DNA from: Prauserella isguenensis
GTDB lineage: Bacteria; Actinomycetota; Actinomycetes; Mycobacteriales; Pseudonocardiaceae
Length of the DNA stretch: 64,000 nt
NCBI RefSeq assembly: GCF_014191605.1
Contig: NZ_JACHWU010000001.1
Span: 620,001-684,000 of the forward strand
Reading direction: 5' to 3'
In this document: positions 18,235 to 27,798 of the stretch, piece after piece
Layout: every line of letters starts with the position of its first letter
Numbering within the stretch: the stretch's first letter is position 1
Position numbers and translations under genes: made by a program
The notes under the pieces: generated by a model
What the model was told of the DNA's origin: nothing
The model's database searches: none
Seen by the model: only the letters and a program-made list of their open reading frames with translations

Positions 18235-19293
18235 TCAAGAGGGTCGACCACCCAGCGCAGCCGACAGGTCCCGCCACAGGTCCTCGGGGTCTTCGAGGCC
18301 GACACTCAGCCGTAACAGGCCCGGCGCCACGTGCGAGTCGCCCGGCAGGTGGGCGCGCCGTTCGACGGTGCTCTCGACCCCGCCGAGGCTCGTCGCATTA
18401 TGAATGAGTTTCAAGTTCGCGCAGAGGTGTTCGGCGGCGTCGCCGTCGGCGAGGTCGAACGAGAGCATCGCGCCCTTCCCCGGGTAGCGCACCCGCTCGA
18501 CGGTCGGGTTCCCGCCGAGCCGTTCGGCCAGCACCGCCGCGGTCTTCGACGCCTCGGCCAGCCGCACCCCGAGCGTGCGCAACCCACGCAGCGCCAGCCA
18601 CGCCTCGAGTGCACCGGGTGTCGTGCCCGTCCGCGTGCGCGCCTCGCGCAGCGAGGTCGACAACTCGTCACGGCCGGTCACCGCCACGCCGAGGAGCAGG
18701 TCGCTGTGTCCGCCGATGAACTTGGTGACGCTGTGTACGACCACGTCGGCACCCAGACCGAGGGGCTGTTGACCGATCGGGGTGGCGAACGTGTTGTCGA
18801 CGACCGTCAGCGGCGTGGCGTCACTCGAACGGGCGGCGTCCAGGATCGTGGCGAGGTCCATGACGTCGAGCGTCGGGTTGGTGGGCGATTCGAGCCACAG
18901 GACGTCGACCTCTCCCGCCGCGGCCACCCACGCATCGGTGTCGGTGGGTTCGATGCGCCGGACCGAGAGCCTGCCCTGCTGGTGGGCGTGGTCGAAGGCG
19001 CTGCGCGTCCCGGCGTAGCTGTAGACGGGCACGGCGATCGTCGCGCCCACGGGCAGGAGGGCGAGCACGGCCGTGACGGTGGCCATGCCGGAGGCGTAGG
19101 CCGTTGCGGTGCCGCCTTCGAGTGCACCGACGGCCTCCTCGAACGCCGCCCACGTGGGAGTGCCGACCTCGCGCGAGTACTCGAGGCCGAGAGCACTGGC
19201 CGACACGAGGGGGACGTTGGCCGGACTGCCGTCACCGGCGTCGGGGCGGCCGGCGAGGATGGCGCGAGTGCGCGGGGACCACGAATCGTTCAC
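18235..19293 (-). CDS. PLP-dependent Cys/Met metabolism enzyme (cystathionine gamma-synthase/lyase family)
   Basis: Fold-type I PLP enzyme of 352 residues for trans-sulfuration or sulfhydrylation. The PLP lysine is in HSVTKFIGGHSD, with DNTFATP and ASGMATVTAVLALLP also typical. It is somewhat shorter than the usual 380-400 residues. GTG 19293 is selected because the open frame upstream crosses the tRNA-Leu gene. The exact reaction is not resolvable from sequence. It is the last protein gene before the conserved core region. Confidence 0.85.
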   Translation of the reverse strand: MNDSWSPRTRAILAGRPDAGDGSPANVPLVSASALGLEYSREVGTPTWAAFEEAVGALEGGTATAYASGMATVTAVLALLPVGATIAVPVYSYAGTRSAFDHAHQQGRLSVRRIEPTDTDAWVAAAGEVDVLWLESPTNPTLDVMDLATILDAARSSDATPLTVVDNTFATPIGQQPLGLGADVVVHSVTKFIGGHSDLLLGVAVTGRDELSTSLREARTRTGTTPGALEAWLALRGLRTLGVRLAEASKTAAVLAERLGGNPTVERVRYPGKGAMLSFDLADGDAAEHLCANLKLIHNATSLGGVESTVERRAHLPGDSHVAPGLLRLSVGLEDPEDLWRDLSAALGGRPS

Positions 19294-19378
19294 GCGGCCA
19301 ACCGTAGCCGTGCCCACTGCGTGCGTCCCGTCAACGAGATCAACGCGATGTCGCATCTCCCCGGTGGCACGTGGATTC

Positions 19379-19436
19379 GCAACACGGTCCCCGGAACCCG
19401 CAACACGGTCCCCGGAATGCACAACACGGCGTCGTG
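19379..19436. repeat. Intergenic repeat cluster, copy B of a dispersed family
   Basis: Two full units containing CAACACGGTCCCCGGAA and a partial third (ACAACACGG) lie between the PLP enzyme start and the tRNA-Leu terminator. The reverse complement matches the cluster at 9603-9680, and the same-strand unit recurs at 63974-64000. Confidence 0.75.
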
Positions 19437-19452
19437 AAGCATGACGAGGATC

Positions 19453-19495
19453 AAAAAAACGAAGGCGCCCCAGCGATGAGCGTGGGGCGCCTTCG
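19453..19495 (-). terminator. Intrinsic terminator of tRNA-Leu
   Basis: On the minus strand a near-perfect stem (arms at 19481-19495 and 19460-19474) is followed by seven T residues (A at 19453-19459 on the plus strand). It starts 7 bases after the tRNA 3' end. Confidence 0.9.
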
Positions 19496-19501
19496 ATCGA
19501 G

Positions 19502-19584
19502 TGCGCGAGGTGGGAGTTGAACCCACACGTCCTTTCGGACACACGGACCTGAACCGTGCGCGTCTGCCATTCCGCCACTCGCGC
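19502..19584 (-). tRNA. tRNA-Leu (CAG)
   Basis: Complete class II cloverleaf of 83 nt, CCA not encoded. The acceptor GCGCGAG pairs with CTCGCGC, discriminator A. The anticodon loop is TTCAGGT, giving CAG for Leu, and a long variable arm (GTGTGTCCGAAAGGACGT region) is present. The same tRNA borders the fhaA end of the corresponding cluster in mycobacteria. Confidence 0.95.
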
Positions 19585-19718
19585 GAGTGCCTCTCTGCGG
19601 CAGCACCAATAGCCTAGCAGGCCGTTTCAGGGGCTTTCACCGGCCCCGGTGTCATGGGCGCCAAACCCAGATACGATCGATGGACGAGGGGCGTTCACCA
19701 GGGAGGAGGTTGTCCGGA

Positions 19719-21026
19719 TTGGGTCGTGTTCAGCGTTTTGACCGGCGCCTCGAAAGTCTGGTGGGCAACACCTTCGCCCGGATGTTCGGTGGCAACGTCG
19801 TCACGGAGGAAGTGGCGCACAGTCTGGAGCGCGAGAGTGAGGACAACGTTCGTGAGCTCGCGGGCGGGCGGAAGCTCGCTCCGAACCACTACATCGTCTC
19901 CTTGGGTGCTGCAGATCACGATCGGATGGCGGGCGATGAGCAGCGGGTCACCGGATTGCTGGCGGATGCCGTCTCACAGCATCTGTCCGAACACGGTTGG
20001 GACACCTATGGTGACGTCGTAGTTTCGCTAGAGCGCAACGAAGCGCTGCATACTGGACAGTTCAAGACCCGCTCGACCGTTGATCCCGACGTCACCGCAG
20101 CATTTGATGGCGACGGTCAAGCACGGCCGGCACGAACCAGCGACGCAGGAGACCGAGCAATGAGCCAGCCCGGCGGCTACGGCCAGTACGACCAGGGTGA
20201 CCCGTACGGCCAGGGCCAGTACGGATACGGACAGGGACAGCCCGGCTACGACCAGTACGGCCAGGACCCGTACGGCCAGGGTTACGGCCAGCCCGGGTAC
20301 GACCAGTACGGCCAGCAGGGCTACGACCAGGGCTACGGTCAGCCCGGCTACGACCAGTACGGCCAGGACCCCTATGCCCAGGGTTACGGCCAGCCCGGCG
20401 GCTACGACCCCGGTTACGGCCAGCCCGGCTACGACCAGGGTTACGGCCAGCCGCCGCAGCAGGACCCGTACGGCCAGGGTTACGGCCAGCCCGGCGGCTA
20501 CGACCCCGGTTACGGCCAGCCCGGTTACGGCCAGCCCCCGCAGGACCCGTACGGCCAGCCTCCCGGCGGTTACGACCAGGGCTACGCGGCCCCGCCGAGC
20601 CCTCCCGGCGGCTACCCGGCGCAGGCCCCGCCCCCGCAGTCGGACCCGTACGGCCAGCCCGCACAGGACCCGTACGGCCAGCCCGGTTTCGGCGCGCCCG
20701 GCGCACCCGGTGCACCGGCGGGCGCCCCGCCGCGGCCGCTGGCGGCGTCGCTGCAGCTCGACGACGGTTCCAACCGGAACTACTCCCTCAAGCAGGGCAG
20801 CAACGTCGTGGGCCGCGGCCAGGACGCCGACTTCCGTCTCCCGGACACGGGTGTGTCGCGTCGCCACCTGGAGATCACGTGGGACGGCCAGAGCGCCACG
20901 CTCGCCGACATCGGTTCGACGAACGGCTCGACGGTCAACGGCACGCCGGTCCAGACCTGGCAGCTGGCCGACGGTGACGTGATCCGCGTGGGTCACTCGT
21001 CGCTGGTTTTCCGGACCCAGGGCTGA
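19719..21026 (+). CDS. fhaA: FHA-domain protein FhaA
   Basis: Phosphothreonine-binding scaffold of the wall-synthesis kinases; in mycobacteria it binds phosphorylated PknB and the lipid II flippase pseudokinase. TTG 19719 is chosen because AGGAGG lies at 19704-19709 and the product then begins [12 protein letters not shown], the family N-terminus. A DUF3662 domain (about 1-125) is followed by a Gly/Tyr/Gln/Pro repeat region (about 150-335) and a C-terminal FHA domain (about 339-435) with [16 protein letters not shown] and [10 protein letters not shown]. The gene is separated from fhaB by a terminator. Confidence 0.93.
   Translation: MGRVQRFDRRLESLVGNTFARMFGGNVVTEEVAHSLERESEDNVRELAGGRKLAPNHYIVSLGAADHDRMAGDEQRVTGLLADAVSQHLSEHGWDTYGDVVVSLERNEALHTGQFKTRSTVDPDVTAAFDGDGQARPARTSDAGDRAMSQPGGYGQYDQGDPYGQGQYGYGQGQPGYDQYGQDPYGQGYGQPGYDQYGQQGYDQGYGQPGYDQYGQDPYAQGYGQPGGYDPGYGQPGYDQGYGQPPQQDPYGQGYGQPGGYDPGYGQPGYGQPPQDPYGQPPGGYDQGYAAPPSPPGGYPAQAPPPQSDPYGQPAQDPYGQPGFGAPGAPGAPAGAPPRPLAASLQLDDGSNRNYSLKQGSNVVGRGQDADFRLPDTGVSRRHLEITWDGQSATLADIGSTNGSTVNGTPVQTWQLADGDVIRVGHSSLVFRTQG
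20164..20700 (+). repeat. Coding tandem repeats ([12 protein letters not shown]-type) in fhaA
   Basis: Imperfect repeats encoding units such as [17 protein letters not shown] fill about 180 codons between the two folded domains of FhaA. The DNA units (GGTTACGGCCAGCCCGGCTA and close variants) are similar enough to permit slippage or recombination length changes. The encoded tract is Tyr/Gln/Gly-rich and probably disordered. Confidence 0.9.
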
Positions 21027-21029
21027 GCG

Positions 21030-21074
21030 AATCCGGGTTTCGGCCGGACCTGGGGCTGCGGAACCCGGATTTTT
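21030..21074 (+). terminator. Intrinsic terminator after fhaA
   Basis: Arms AATCCGGGTT (21030-21039) and AACCCGGATT (21062-21071) are perfect complements, followed by a run of five T (21070-21074). It begins just after the fhaA stop and should separate fhaA from the fhaB-pknB transcript. Confidence 0.8.
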
Positions 21075-21186
21075 CGGCAATCCCGCATGGGCGCCGCGTG
21101 CTGGTCACGCATAATGGCGGCCATGTGGGGGCCTGCGGCGTGTTCGCCGTGGGGCGAGCGCGAAAAGGCGGGAGCTGACACAACAG

Positions 21187-21666
21187 GTGCCGGAGCTGGT
21201 CGTACAACTCACCAGAGCAGGGTTTCTGCTCTTGCTGTGGCTGTTCGTGTTCGCCGCGCTGCGCGTGGTGCGTTCGGATCTCTACGCGGCGTCCGGCCTG
21301 CGGGTGAACCTCCCCAGTCTGCGCCGCGGCAAGGACAAGAAACGCCCACGTGCAGGCGGACGCGGCGGCGGGAAGATGCCGCGGCAGCTCGTCGTCACGC
21401 AGGGTGCCCTGTCCGGCACGCGCATCGCACTCGACGGCAAGCCGATCATGATCGGCCGTGCCGACGACTCCACTCTGGTGCTCGACGACGACTACGCGTC
21501 GACGCGCCACGCTCGCATCTCCCTACGCGGAGACGAGTGGTACGTGGAAGACCTGGGCTCGACGAACGGCACCTACCTCGACCGGGCTAAGGTCACTGCA
21601 CCCCTCCGAGTCCCGCTCGGCGTCCCCATCCGGATCGGCAAGACGGTGATCGAGCTTCGCCCATGA
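21187..21666 (+). CDS. fhaB: FHA-domain membrane protein FhaB (FipA)
   Basis: Phosphopeptide-binding protein of 159 residues. One N-terminal membrane helix (about 8-27), a basic linker (RRGKDKKRPRAGGRGGGK) and a C-terminal FHA domain (about 75-157) with IGRADDS, STRHARI and LGSTNGTYLDR. Described homologues link kinases to the division machinery. GTG 21187. Its last codons overlap pstP by four bases (ATGA). A CATAAT hexamer at 21110-21115 is a possible promoter element after the fhaA terminator. Confidence 0.95.
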   Translation: MPELVVQLTRAGFLLLLWLFVFAALRVVRSDLYAASGLRVNLPSLRRGKDKKRPRAGGRGGGKMPRQLVVTQGALSGTRIALDGKPIMIGRADDSTLVLDDDYASTRHARISLRGDEWYVEDLGSTNGTYLDRAKVTAPLRVPLGVPIRIGKTVIELRP

Positions 21667-23123
21667 CTCTCGTCCTTCGCTACGCGGCACGCAGTGACCG
21701 CGGCCTGGTGCGATCCAACAACCAGGACTCGGTATATGCCGGCCCCCGCCTGTTGGCGCTGGCCGACGGTATGGGCGGCCACGCCGCCGGTGAGGTGGCC
21801 AGCAAGGTCGTCATCGCGTCGTTGGCTCCGCTCGACGACGACGAACCCGGTGACGACCTGGTCAGCCAGCTCCGTGACGCCACCATCCAGGGCAATCAGG
21901 CCATCGCCGAACTGGTGTCGAACGACCCCGAGCTCGACGGCATGGGTACGACGCTCACGGCGGCGTTGTTCTCGGGATCGAAGCTCGGCATGGTCCACGT
22001 CGGCGATTCGCGTGCGTACATGCTGCGCGGCGGGCAGTTCTCACAGATCACGCGCGACGACAGCTTCGTCAACGAGCTGATCGAGCAGGGACGGATCACC
22101 GAGGAGGAGGCGGCGACGCATCCGCAGCGTTCACTCCTGCTCAAGGCGCTGACCGGCAGCGAGGTCGAACCGAGCCTGACGGTGCGTGAGGCTCGCGCGG
22201 GCGACCGGTACCTGTTCTGTTCGGACGGACTGTCGGGCATGGTCAGCAACGAGACGCTGGCCGAGGCGATGCAGATCCCGGACCCGCAGGAGTGCGCCGA
22301 CCGGATGATCGAGCTGGCGCTCAAGGGCGGCGGTACGGACAACGTCACGGTGATCATCGCCGACGTCGTGGACGTCGACTACGGCGAGAACGCCCCGATC
22401 GTGGGTGGCGCCGCGGGCGACGGCACCGACGAGGGCCCGCAGGGCGACTCCCCGGCGGCGCGGGCGCGTGCGCTCACGGCTCCGCAGCAGCAGGCGTCCC
22501 CGGCGCAGCAGGCCGAAACGGGCCCGCCGCCGGAGGATCCGAAGGCGAAGCGGCGCAAGCGCATCCGCCTACTCGTCGGCATCGGGCTCGCGATCGTGCT
22601 GCTCGCGGCCGCGGCGATCACGACGCGGTACTTCGTGATGAGCCAGTACTACGTCGGGGTCGGGTCGAACAACGAGGTCGTCATCTACCAGGGCATTCCC
22701 GGCAGCGTGCTCGGTCTGGACCTGCACGAGGAGGCCGAGGGGTCGTGTCCCCCGTCCTCGACGCTGTGCGAGCCGCTGCGTCTGCAGGACCTGCAGCAGG
22801 ACGCGCGCTCGGCAGTGTCGAACTCGGTCAAGCGCGACGACCTGGCGTCGGCGCGGGAGTACATCGACACGCTGCGCCGCAACAACATGCTGGAGATCTG
22901 CGACGACCAGCAGGAGCAGCCGCAGGGCGGCGGCATCATCGGCGGCATCGGTGACGGCGAGCGGCAGCAGAACGACAACGGCGGCACCGGCGGCACCGGC
23001 GACTCCGGGCAGGACCGGCGGAACCAGAACGACTCGGCATCGGGTGAAGCCACCACGCAGGCGGGACAGGACCAGCAGCCGGGGGTGGACTGCCGTCCGG
23101 CGCCCGGCTCGGGCGGTAACTGA
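21663..23123 (+). CDS. pstP: PP2C-type Ser/Thr protein phosphatase PstP
   Basis: Dephosphorylates PknA/PknB and their substrates. The cytosolic PPM domain occupies about 1-240, with RSNNQDS and ADGMGGH (34-40) supplying metal ligands, and GDSRAYML and GGTDNVTVII further on. A linker leads to one membrane helix (about 303-322) and an extracellular domain with two Cys, ending in a Gly/Gln/Asn-rich tail. Length (486) is typical of the family. Its stop overlaps the rodA start by one base. Confidence 0.96.
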   Translation: MTLVLRYAARSDRGLVRSNNQDSVYAGPRLLALADGMGGHAAGEVASKVVIASLAPLDDDEPGDDLVSQLRDATIQGNQAIAELVSNDPELDGMGTTLTAALFSGSKLGMVHVGDSRAYMLRGGQFSQITRDDSFVNELIEQGRITEEEAATHPQRSLLLKALTGSEVEPSLTVREARAGDRYLFCSDGLSGMVSNETLAEAMQIPDPQECADRMIELALKGGGTDNVTVIIADVVDVDYGENAPIVGGAAGDGTDEGPQGDSPAARARALTAPQQQASPAQQAETGPPPEDPKAKRRKRIRLLVGIGLAIVLLAAAAITTRYFVMSQYYVGVGSNNEVVIYQGIPGSVLGLDLHEEAEGSCPPSSTLCEPLRLQDLQQDARSAVSNSVKRDDLASAREYIDTLRRNNMLEICDDQQEQPQGGGIIGGIGDGERQQNDNGGTGGTGDSGQDRRNQNDSASGEATTQAGQDQQPGVDCRPAPGSGGN

Positions 23124-24946
23124 TGGCCGCGGCCGCAGGCAACCAGAGCGCGGTCGGGCAGCAGTACACCACGAACCCCCCTCGTGAGCTGCCGAAACGC
23201 CGCGGCACGGAGCTGATGCTGCTGGCGTTCGCGGCCGTGATCGTCACGACGGCGTTCGTGTTGGTGCAGATCAACCAGGAACAGTCACTGTCGTGGTCGA
23301 TCCTCTGGTACGGCGGCGCCTACCTGGCGATCTTCAGTGCGGCACACGTGGCGGTGCGGCGCTGGGCGCCGTACGCGGATCCGCTGATCCTGCCGTGCGT
23401 GGCGCTGCTCAACGGACTCGGGCTGGTGGCGATCTACCGGCTCGATCTCGCGGAGGCCGAACGCGCGCGTTCCCTGGGCGAGGAATTCGCGGGCAGCGCG
23501 CCGCGGCAGGTGCTGTACACGGTGGTGGCGCTGGCGCTGTTCCTCGCGGTGCTGCGCGTCATCAAGGACCACCGCACGCTCACCAGCTACGCCTACACGG
23601 CAGGCTTGGCGGGCCTCATCCTCCTGGCGCTGCCCGCGATGCTCCCGGCGTCGTTGTCGGAGGTCAACGGCGCGAAGGTGTGGCTGCGGCTACCGGGCTT
23701 CTCCATCCAACCGGGCGAGTTCGCCAAGATCCTGTTGATGATCTTCTTCGCGTCGTTCCTCGTCGCGAAACGGGATCTGTTCATGACGGCGGGCAAACGG
23801 ATCCTGGGCGTCGAACTGCCGCGCGCGCGGGACCTGGGGCCGATCATCATCGCTGCCGTGGTGTGCCTCGGCATCCTCGTGTTCGAGCGTGACCTCGGCA
23901 CCGCGCTGCTCTTCTTCGGCATCACGCTGATGATGTTGTACGTCGCCACCGAGCGCGCGATCTGGGTCGTCGTCGGGCTGAGCATGTTCCTGGTGGGCGC
24001 GTTCATCGCCTATCAGCTCTTCACCCACGTGCAGCAGCGTGTCACCAACTGGATCGACCCGCTGGCGACCTACGACGACCCGGGCGGCGGTTACCAGATC
24101 GCGCAGGGACTGTTCGGGCTCGGTACCGGCGGCGTGTTCGGTACCGGACTGGGTGCGGGCAGGCCGGAGATGGTGCCGGAGGCGCACACCGACTTCATCA
24201 GTGCGGCGCTCGGCGAGGAGATCGGGTTCGTCGGCCTCGCCGCCGTGCTGCTGTTGTACCTGCTGCTGGCGATGCGCGGGATGCGCAGTGCGCTGGCGGT
24301 GCGCGACACGTTCGGCAAACTGCTGGGCGGTGGCCTGTCCTTCGCGATCGTCATGCAGGTGTTCGTCATCGTCGGCGGGGTCACGAAGCTCATCCCGATG
24401 ACGGGTGTGACCACGCCGTTCCTGTCCGCGGGCGGGTCGTCGTTGCTCGCGAACTACATCCTGGTGGCGCTGTTGCTGCGCATCTCGGACACGGCCCGCA
24501 GGCCCATTCAGCAGAAGCCGAGTGGTGAGGCTCCGCCGAAGCAGCTGGCGCCGATCGCCGAGGCGCACACCGTGATGGTGCAGCGCCCGCCGCAGACGCC
24601 GGCCGAGGGCGGCCCTGCGTTGTCGGCTTCGGGAGGCCAACAGGGGCCGGGCCAACCCGCGCCGGGACAGCAGAACGCGGGACAGCAGAACCCGGGGCAT
24701 CAGGCGGCAGGCCACCAGCCGGTGCCTCCCGCACCGGGCGGGCAGCAGTCTCCGGGCCAGGCCCGCGGGGGGCGGCAGACTCCGCCGCAGACCGCGCAAC
24801 CCGCCTCGGACGGGCCACTGCCGTCAGGCCCGTCACAGACGGGCCCGCAACAGGCGGAGCCGTCGGCAGCGGCCGAGGAGCCCGCCTGGCCGACCGAGGA
24901 CAGCACCGACGAACCGAACCGGCCGAAGGGGGATGACGCGACGTGA
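23123..24946 (+). CDS. rodA: SEDS-family peptidoglycan glycosyltransferase RodA
   Basis: Polymerises lipid II in lateral or polar wall growth with its partner PBP. About 10-12 membrane helices cover residues 25-455; VNGAKVWLRLPGFSIQPGEFAKI, the catalytic-loop region and TDFISAALGEEIGFVG are SEDS signatures. The C-terminal 150 residues are Pro/Gln/Gly/Ser-rich and cytosolic, a long tail (607 residues total against about 470 in mycobacteria). The stop overlaps pbpA by four bases. Confidence 0.95.
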   Translation: MAAAAGNQSAVGQQYTTNPPRELPKRRGTELMLLAFAAVIVTTAFVLVQINQEQSLSWSILWYGGAYLAIFSAAHVAVRRWAPYADPLILPCVALLNGLGLVAIYRLDLAEAERARSLGEEFAGSAPRQVLYTVVALALFLAVLRVIKDHRTLTSYAYTAGLAGLILLALPAMLPASLSEVNGAKVWLRLPGFSIQPGEFAKILLMIFFASFLVAKRDLFMTAGKRILGVELPRARDLGPIIIAAVVCLGILVFERDLGTALLFFGITLMMLYVATERAIWVVVGLSMFLVGAFIAYQLFTHVQQRVTNWIDPLATYDDPGGGYQIAQGLFGLGTGGVFGTGLGAGRPEMVPEAHTDFISAALGEEIGFVGLAAVLLLYLLLAMRGMRSALAVRDTFGKLLGGGLSFAIVMQVFVIVGGVTKLIPMTGVTTPFLSAGGSSLLANYILVALLLRISDTARRPIQQKPSGEAPPKQLAPIAEAHTVMVQRPPQTPAEGGPALSASGGQQGPGQPAPGQQNAGQQNPGHQAAGHQPVPPAPGGQQSPGQARGGRQTPPQTAQPASDGPLPSGPSQTGPQQAEPSAAAEEPAWPTEDSTDEPNRPKGDDAT

Positions 24947-26412
24947 ACACTCCCCTGCGCAAGGTCGGCATGGTCATGCTGGCCATGCTGACCCTGCTGC
25001 TGGCCAACACCACGTACGTCCAGGTGATCCGGGGCGACGACTACGCATCCGATTCGCGTAACTCGCGGGTGCTCTACGAGGAGTACTCCCGCGAGCGCGG
25101 CAAGATCGTCTCCGACGAGGCGGGGCAGGTACTGGCGGGCGTCGAACCGTCGAACGACAACTTCAACTTCCGGCGCACCTACCGCAACGGGCCGATGTAC
25201 GCGCCCGTGACCGGCTATTACTCGATCATGTACGGCGCGGGCGGCATGGAGAACGCCGAGGACGCCTTCCTCAACGGCTCCGATCCGCGGTTGTTCGTGC
25301 GCAGACTGTCGGACATGGTCACCGGCCGCGACCCGCGCGGCGGCAATGTGCGGCTGACGATCAAGCCCGCGGTGCAGAAGGCCGCGTACCAGGCGATGAC
25401 GGAGAACGGCTACACCGGCTCGGTCGTGGCGATGGACCCGAAGACCGGCCACATCCTCGGCATGGTGTCGACGCCGTCGTACGACCCCAACCGGTTGGCC
25501 TCCCACGACGGTGACAAGCAGCAGCAGGCATGGCAGGAGTACAGCGAGGCCGACGGCAACCCGATGCTGAACCGGGCCGTGCGCGAGACGTACCCGCCCG
25601 GGTCGACGTTCAAGATCGTCACGACGGCCGCGGCGCTCGAGGACGGGATGGCGCCGGACGCTGGCGTCACCTCCGACTCCGAGGTCACACTCCCGCACAC
25701 GAGCACCCAGCTGGAGAACTACGGCGGGGCCACGTGTCCCGGCAACACCCTCAAGGACGCGCTGAAGTACTCGTGCAACACGGCGTTCGCGGAGATCGCG
25801 GGCGATCTCGGTCCTGAGAAGCTCCGCGCGACGGCGGCGAACTTCGGCATCGGCGAGGACGACATGCGGATCCCGCTCGGTGTCGTGCCGTCGAGCCTCG
25901 GCGAGTTGGAGAGCCCGGCCGCGCTGTACCAGAGCGGCATCGGCCAGCGGGACGTGCGGCTGACGCCGTTGCAGGACGCGCTGCTCGCGGCGACGGTCGC
26001 CAACGACGGCATGGCGATGAAGCCGAACCTGGTCAAGGCACGGTTGGCCCCGGACTTGTCGACCATCGAGGACATCGCCCCCGAGGAGCTCACCGGCGAA
26101 CCGGCCATGTCGGCCGAATCGGCCGAGGCGCTGACGCAGATGATGATCCAGTCCGAGGAGAACACCGGCGGCGGTGGCAAGGACCCGGAGCTGAAGATCG
26201 CCTCGAAGACGGGTACCGCAGAGCACGGCTCCGACCCGAAGAACACCCCGCCGCACGCTTGGTACACGGCGTTCGCGCCGCACGACGACCCGAAGATCGC
26301 CGTCGCGGTGATCGTCGAGTCGGGCGGCAACCGCGGGCTGGCGGCCACCGGTGGGACGGTCGCCGCCGAGATCGCCAGGGCCACCATGTCCGCAGGGCTC
26401 GGGGGTGGCTAG
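24943..26412 (+). CDS. pbpA: Class B penicillin-binding protein PbpA
   Basis: D,D-transpeptidase that cross-links peptidoglycan with RodA. One N-terminal membrane helix (about 7-24), a pedestal domain and a transpeptidase domain with all three motifs: STFK at 221-224, SCN at 277-279 and KTG at 422-424. Length is 489 residues, normal. GTG start inside the rodA stop (GTGA). It ends immediately before the pknA ATG. Confidence 0.96.
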   Translation: MNTPLRKVGMVMLAMLTLLLANTTYVQVIRGDDYASDSRNSRVLYEEYSRERGKIVSDEAGQVLAGVEPSNDNFNFRRTYRNGPMYAPVTGYYSIMYGAGGMENAEDAFLNGSDPRLFVRRLSDMVTGRDPRGGNVRLTIKPAVQKAAYQAMTENGYTGSVVAMDPKTGHILGMVSTPSYDPNRLASHDGDKQQQAWQEYSEADGNPMLNRAVRETYPPGSTFKIVTTAAALEDGMAPDAGVTSDSEVTLPHTSTQLENYGGATCPGNTLKDALKYSCNTAFAEIAGDLGPEKLRATAANFGIGEDDMRIPLGVVPSSLGELESPAALYQSGIGQRDVRLTPLQDALLAATVANDGMAMKPNLVKARLAPDLSTIEDIAPEELTGEPAMSAESAEALTQMMIQSEENTGGGGKDPELKIASKTGTAEHGSDPKNTPPHAWYTAFAPHDDPKIAVAVIVESGGNRGLAATGGTVAAEIARATMSAGLGGG

Positions 26413-27798
26413 ATGCTGTCGACCGGACAACTGATCGCGGAGCGCTACCGCCTCACCAGCCAGATCGCCGTCGGCGGGATGGGCGAGGTGTGGGAGGCCA
26501 GTGACACACGTCTGGACCGGCCGGTGGCGGTGAAGATCCTCAAGGCCGAGTTGTCCGGCAACGCCGAGTTCCTGCACCGCTTCCGCGCCGAGGCGAAGAC
26601 GACCGCGTCGCTGAACCACCAGAACATCGCCGCGGTGCACGACTACGGCGAGACCGAGGCCGGCGAGTCGGCCATCGCGTTCCTGGTCATGGAAATGGTG
26701 GAGGGTGAGCCGCTCGCGGAGATCGTGCAGCGCGAGGGCCGGATCTCGGCCGAGCGCACACTCGACATCCTCGAGCAGGCGGGCCATGCGTTGCAGGCCG
26801 CGCACGAGCGCGGGTTGGTGCACCGCGACGTCAAGCCGGGCAACATCATGGTCACGCCCGCGGGCGCGGTGAAGCTCACGGACTTCGGCATCGCGAAGGC
26901 CGCCGATTCGGCACCCGTGACGCGCAACGGCATGGTGATGGGCACCGCCCACTACATCGCCCCGGAACAGGCGCTCGGGCAGGACGCCGAGCCGGGCAGC
27001 GACGTCTACTCGCTCGCGGTGTGCGGGTACGAGTGCCTCGCTGGTCGCAGGCCGTTCCTGTCGGAGAACGCGGTGACGGTGGCGATGATGCACATCCGCG
27101 ACGCGCCGCCGCCGTTGCCGCCGGACGTACCTCCCGCCGCGCGTGCCGTGATCGAAGCCACACTCGTGAAGGATCCGCGGCAGCGCTACGCCACCGGTGG
27201 CGAGTTCGCCGCCGCGGTCGCCGCGGTGAAGGCGGGACATCCGCTGCCGAGGCCGTCCGGGATGGCCGGCTACGGCACGGCGACAGGCCAGGTCACACAG
27301 GCCGGACAGCCGGTAAATCAGCCACAGCCGAATACGGTGGGGCAGGGTTCCCACCCGTCGATGCAGCCGGTGTCACCGGTCTCACCGGCTCAGAGTGGCG
27401 TCATGGGTTCCCACGGGGCCGCGTCCCACGGCATGACGCCGCCGGGCGTGGGCGCGCCGGGGGCTCACCAGCGACAGCGGCCCGCCGGGATGTGGATACT
27501 TCTCACGTTGGCCGCCGTGCTGGTCGTGGCCGTCGTCGCGGCGCTGCTGATCGTGCTGCTCGGGCAGGGTTCCGATCCGCCACCGGGACAGGTCGGCGAC
27601 CAGCCGCCTCCGACCGGGGGTAACTGGTCGCAGGCGTCGGGCGACAACGGTGACGACGGGGTCATCGGCGGCGCAACCGGCGTGACCATCGCCGGTGAAA
27701 CGACAACCGGTTCCGACGGCATCGCCGGGGCCCTGGACGAGAACGCAGAAGGCATGACGGGCACACCGTGGACGAAGTGGGACGGCACCGAGCAATGA
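26413..27798 (+). CDS. pknA: Ser/Thr protein kinase PknA
   Basis: Membrane receptor-like kinase controlling growth and division. The kinase domain spans about 12-275: glycine loop [21 protein letters not shown] lysine, HRDVKPGN with catalytic Asp139, DFGIAKA, and an activation loop ending [11 protein letters not shown] Pro/Gln/Gly-rich juxtamembrane linker leads to one helix (about 359-380) and a short acidic, Gly-rich extracellular tail without PASTA domains. ATG directly follows the pbpA stop; the end overlaps pknB by four bases. Confidence 0.96.
   Translation: MLSTGQLIAERYRLTSQIAVGGMGEVWEASDTRLDRPVAVKILKAELSGNAEFLHRFRAEAKTTASLNHQNIAAVHDYGETEAGESAIAFLVMEMVEGEPLAEIVQREGRISAERTLDILEQAGHALQAAHERGLVHRDVKPGNIMVTPAGAVKLTDFGIAKAADSAPVTRNGMVMGTAHYIAPEQALGQDAEPGSDVYSLAVCGYECLAGRRPFLSENAVTVAMMHIRDAPPPLPPDVPPAARAVIEATLVKDPRQRYATGGEFAAAVAAVKAGHPLPRPSGMAGYGTATGQVTQAGQPVNQPQPNTVGQGSHPSMQPVSPVSPAQSGVMGSHGAASHGMTPPGVGAPGAHQRQRPAGMWILLTLAAVLVVAVVAALLIVLLGQGSDPPPGQVGDQPPPTGGNWSQASGDNGDDGVIGGATGVTIAGETTTGSDGIAGALDENAEGMTGTPWTKWDGTEQ

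Noticed and set aside
24700-27354. 884-codon minus-strand open frame across rodA, pbpA and pknA
   Set aside because: All three genes on the plus strand are unmistakable; the antisense product is His/Arg/Val low-complexity.
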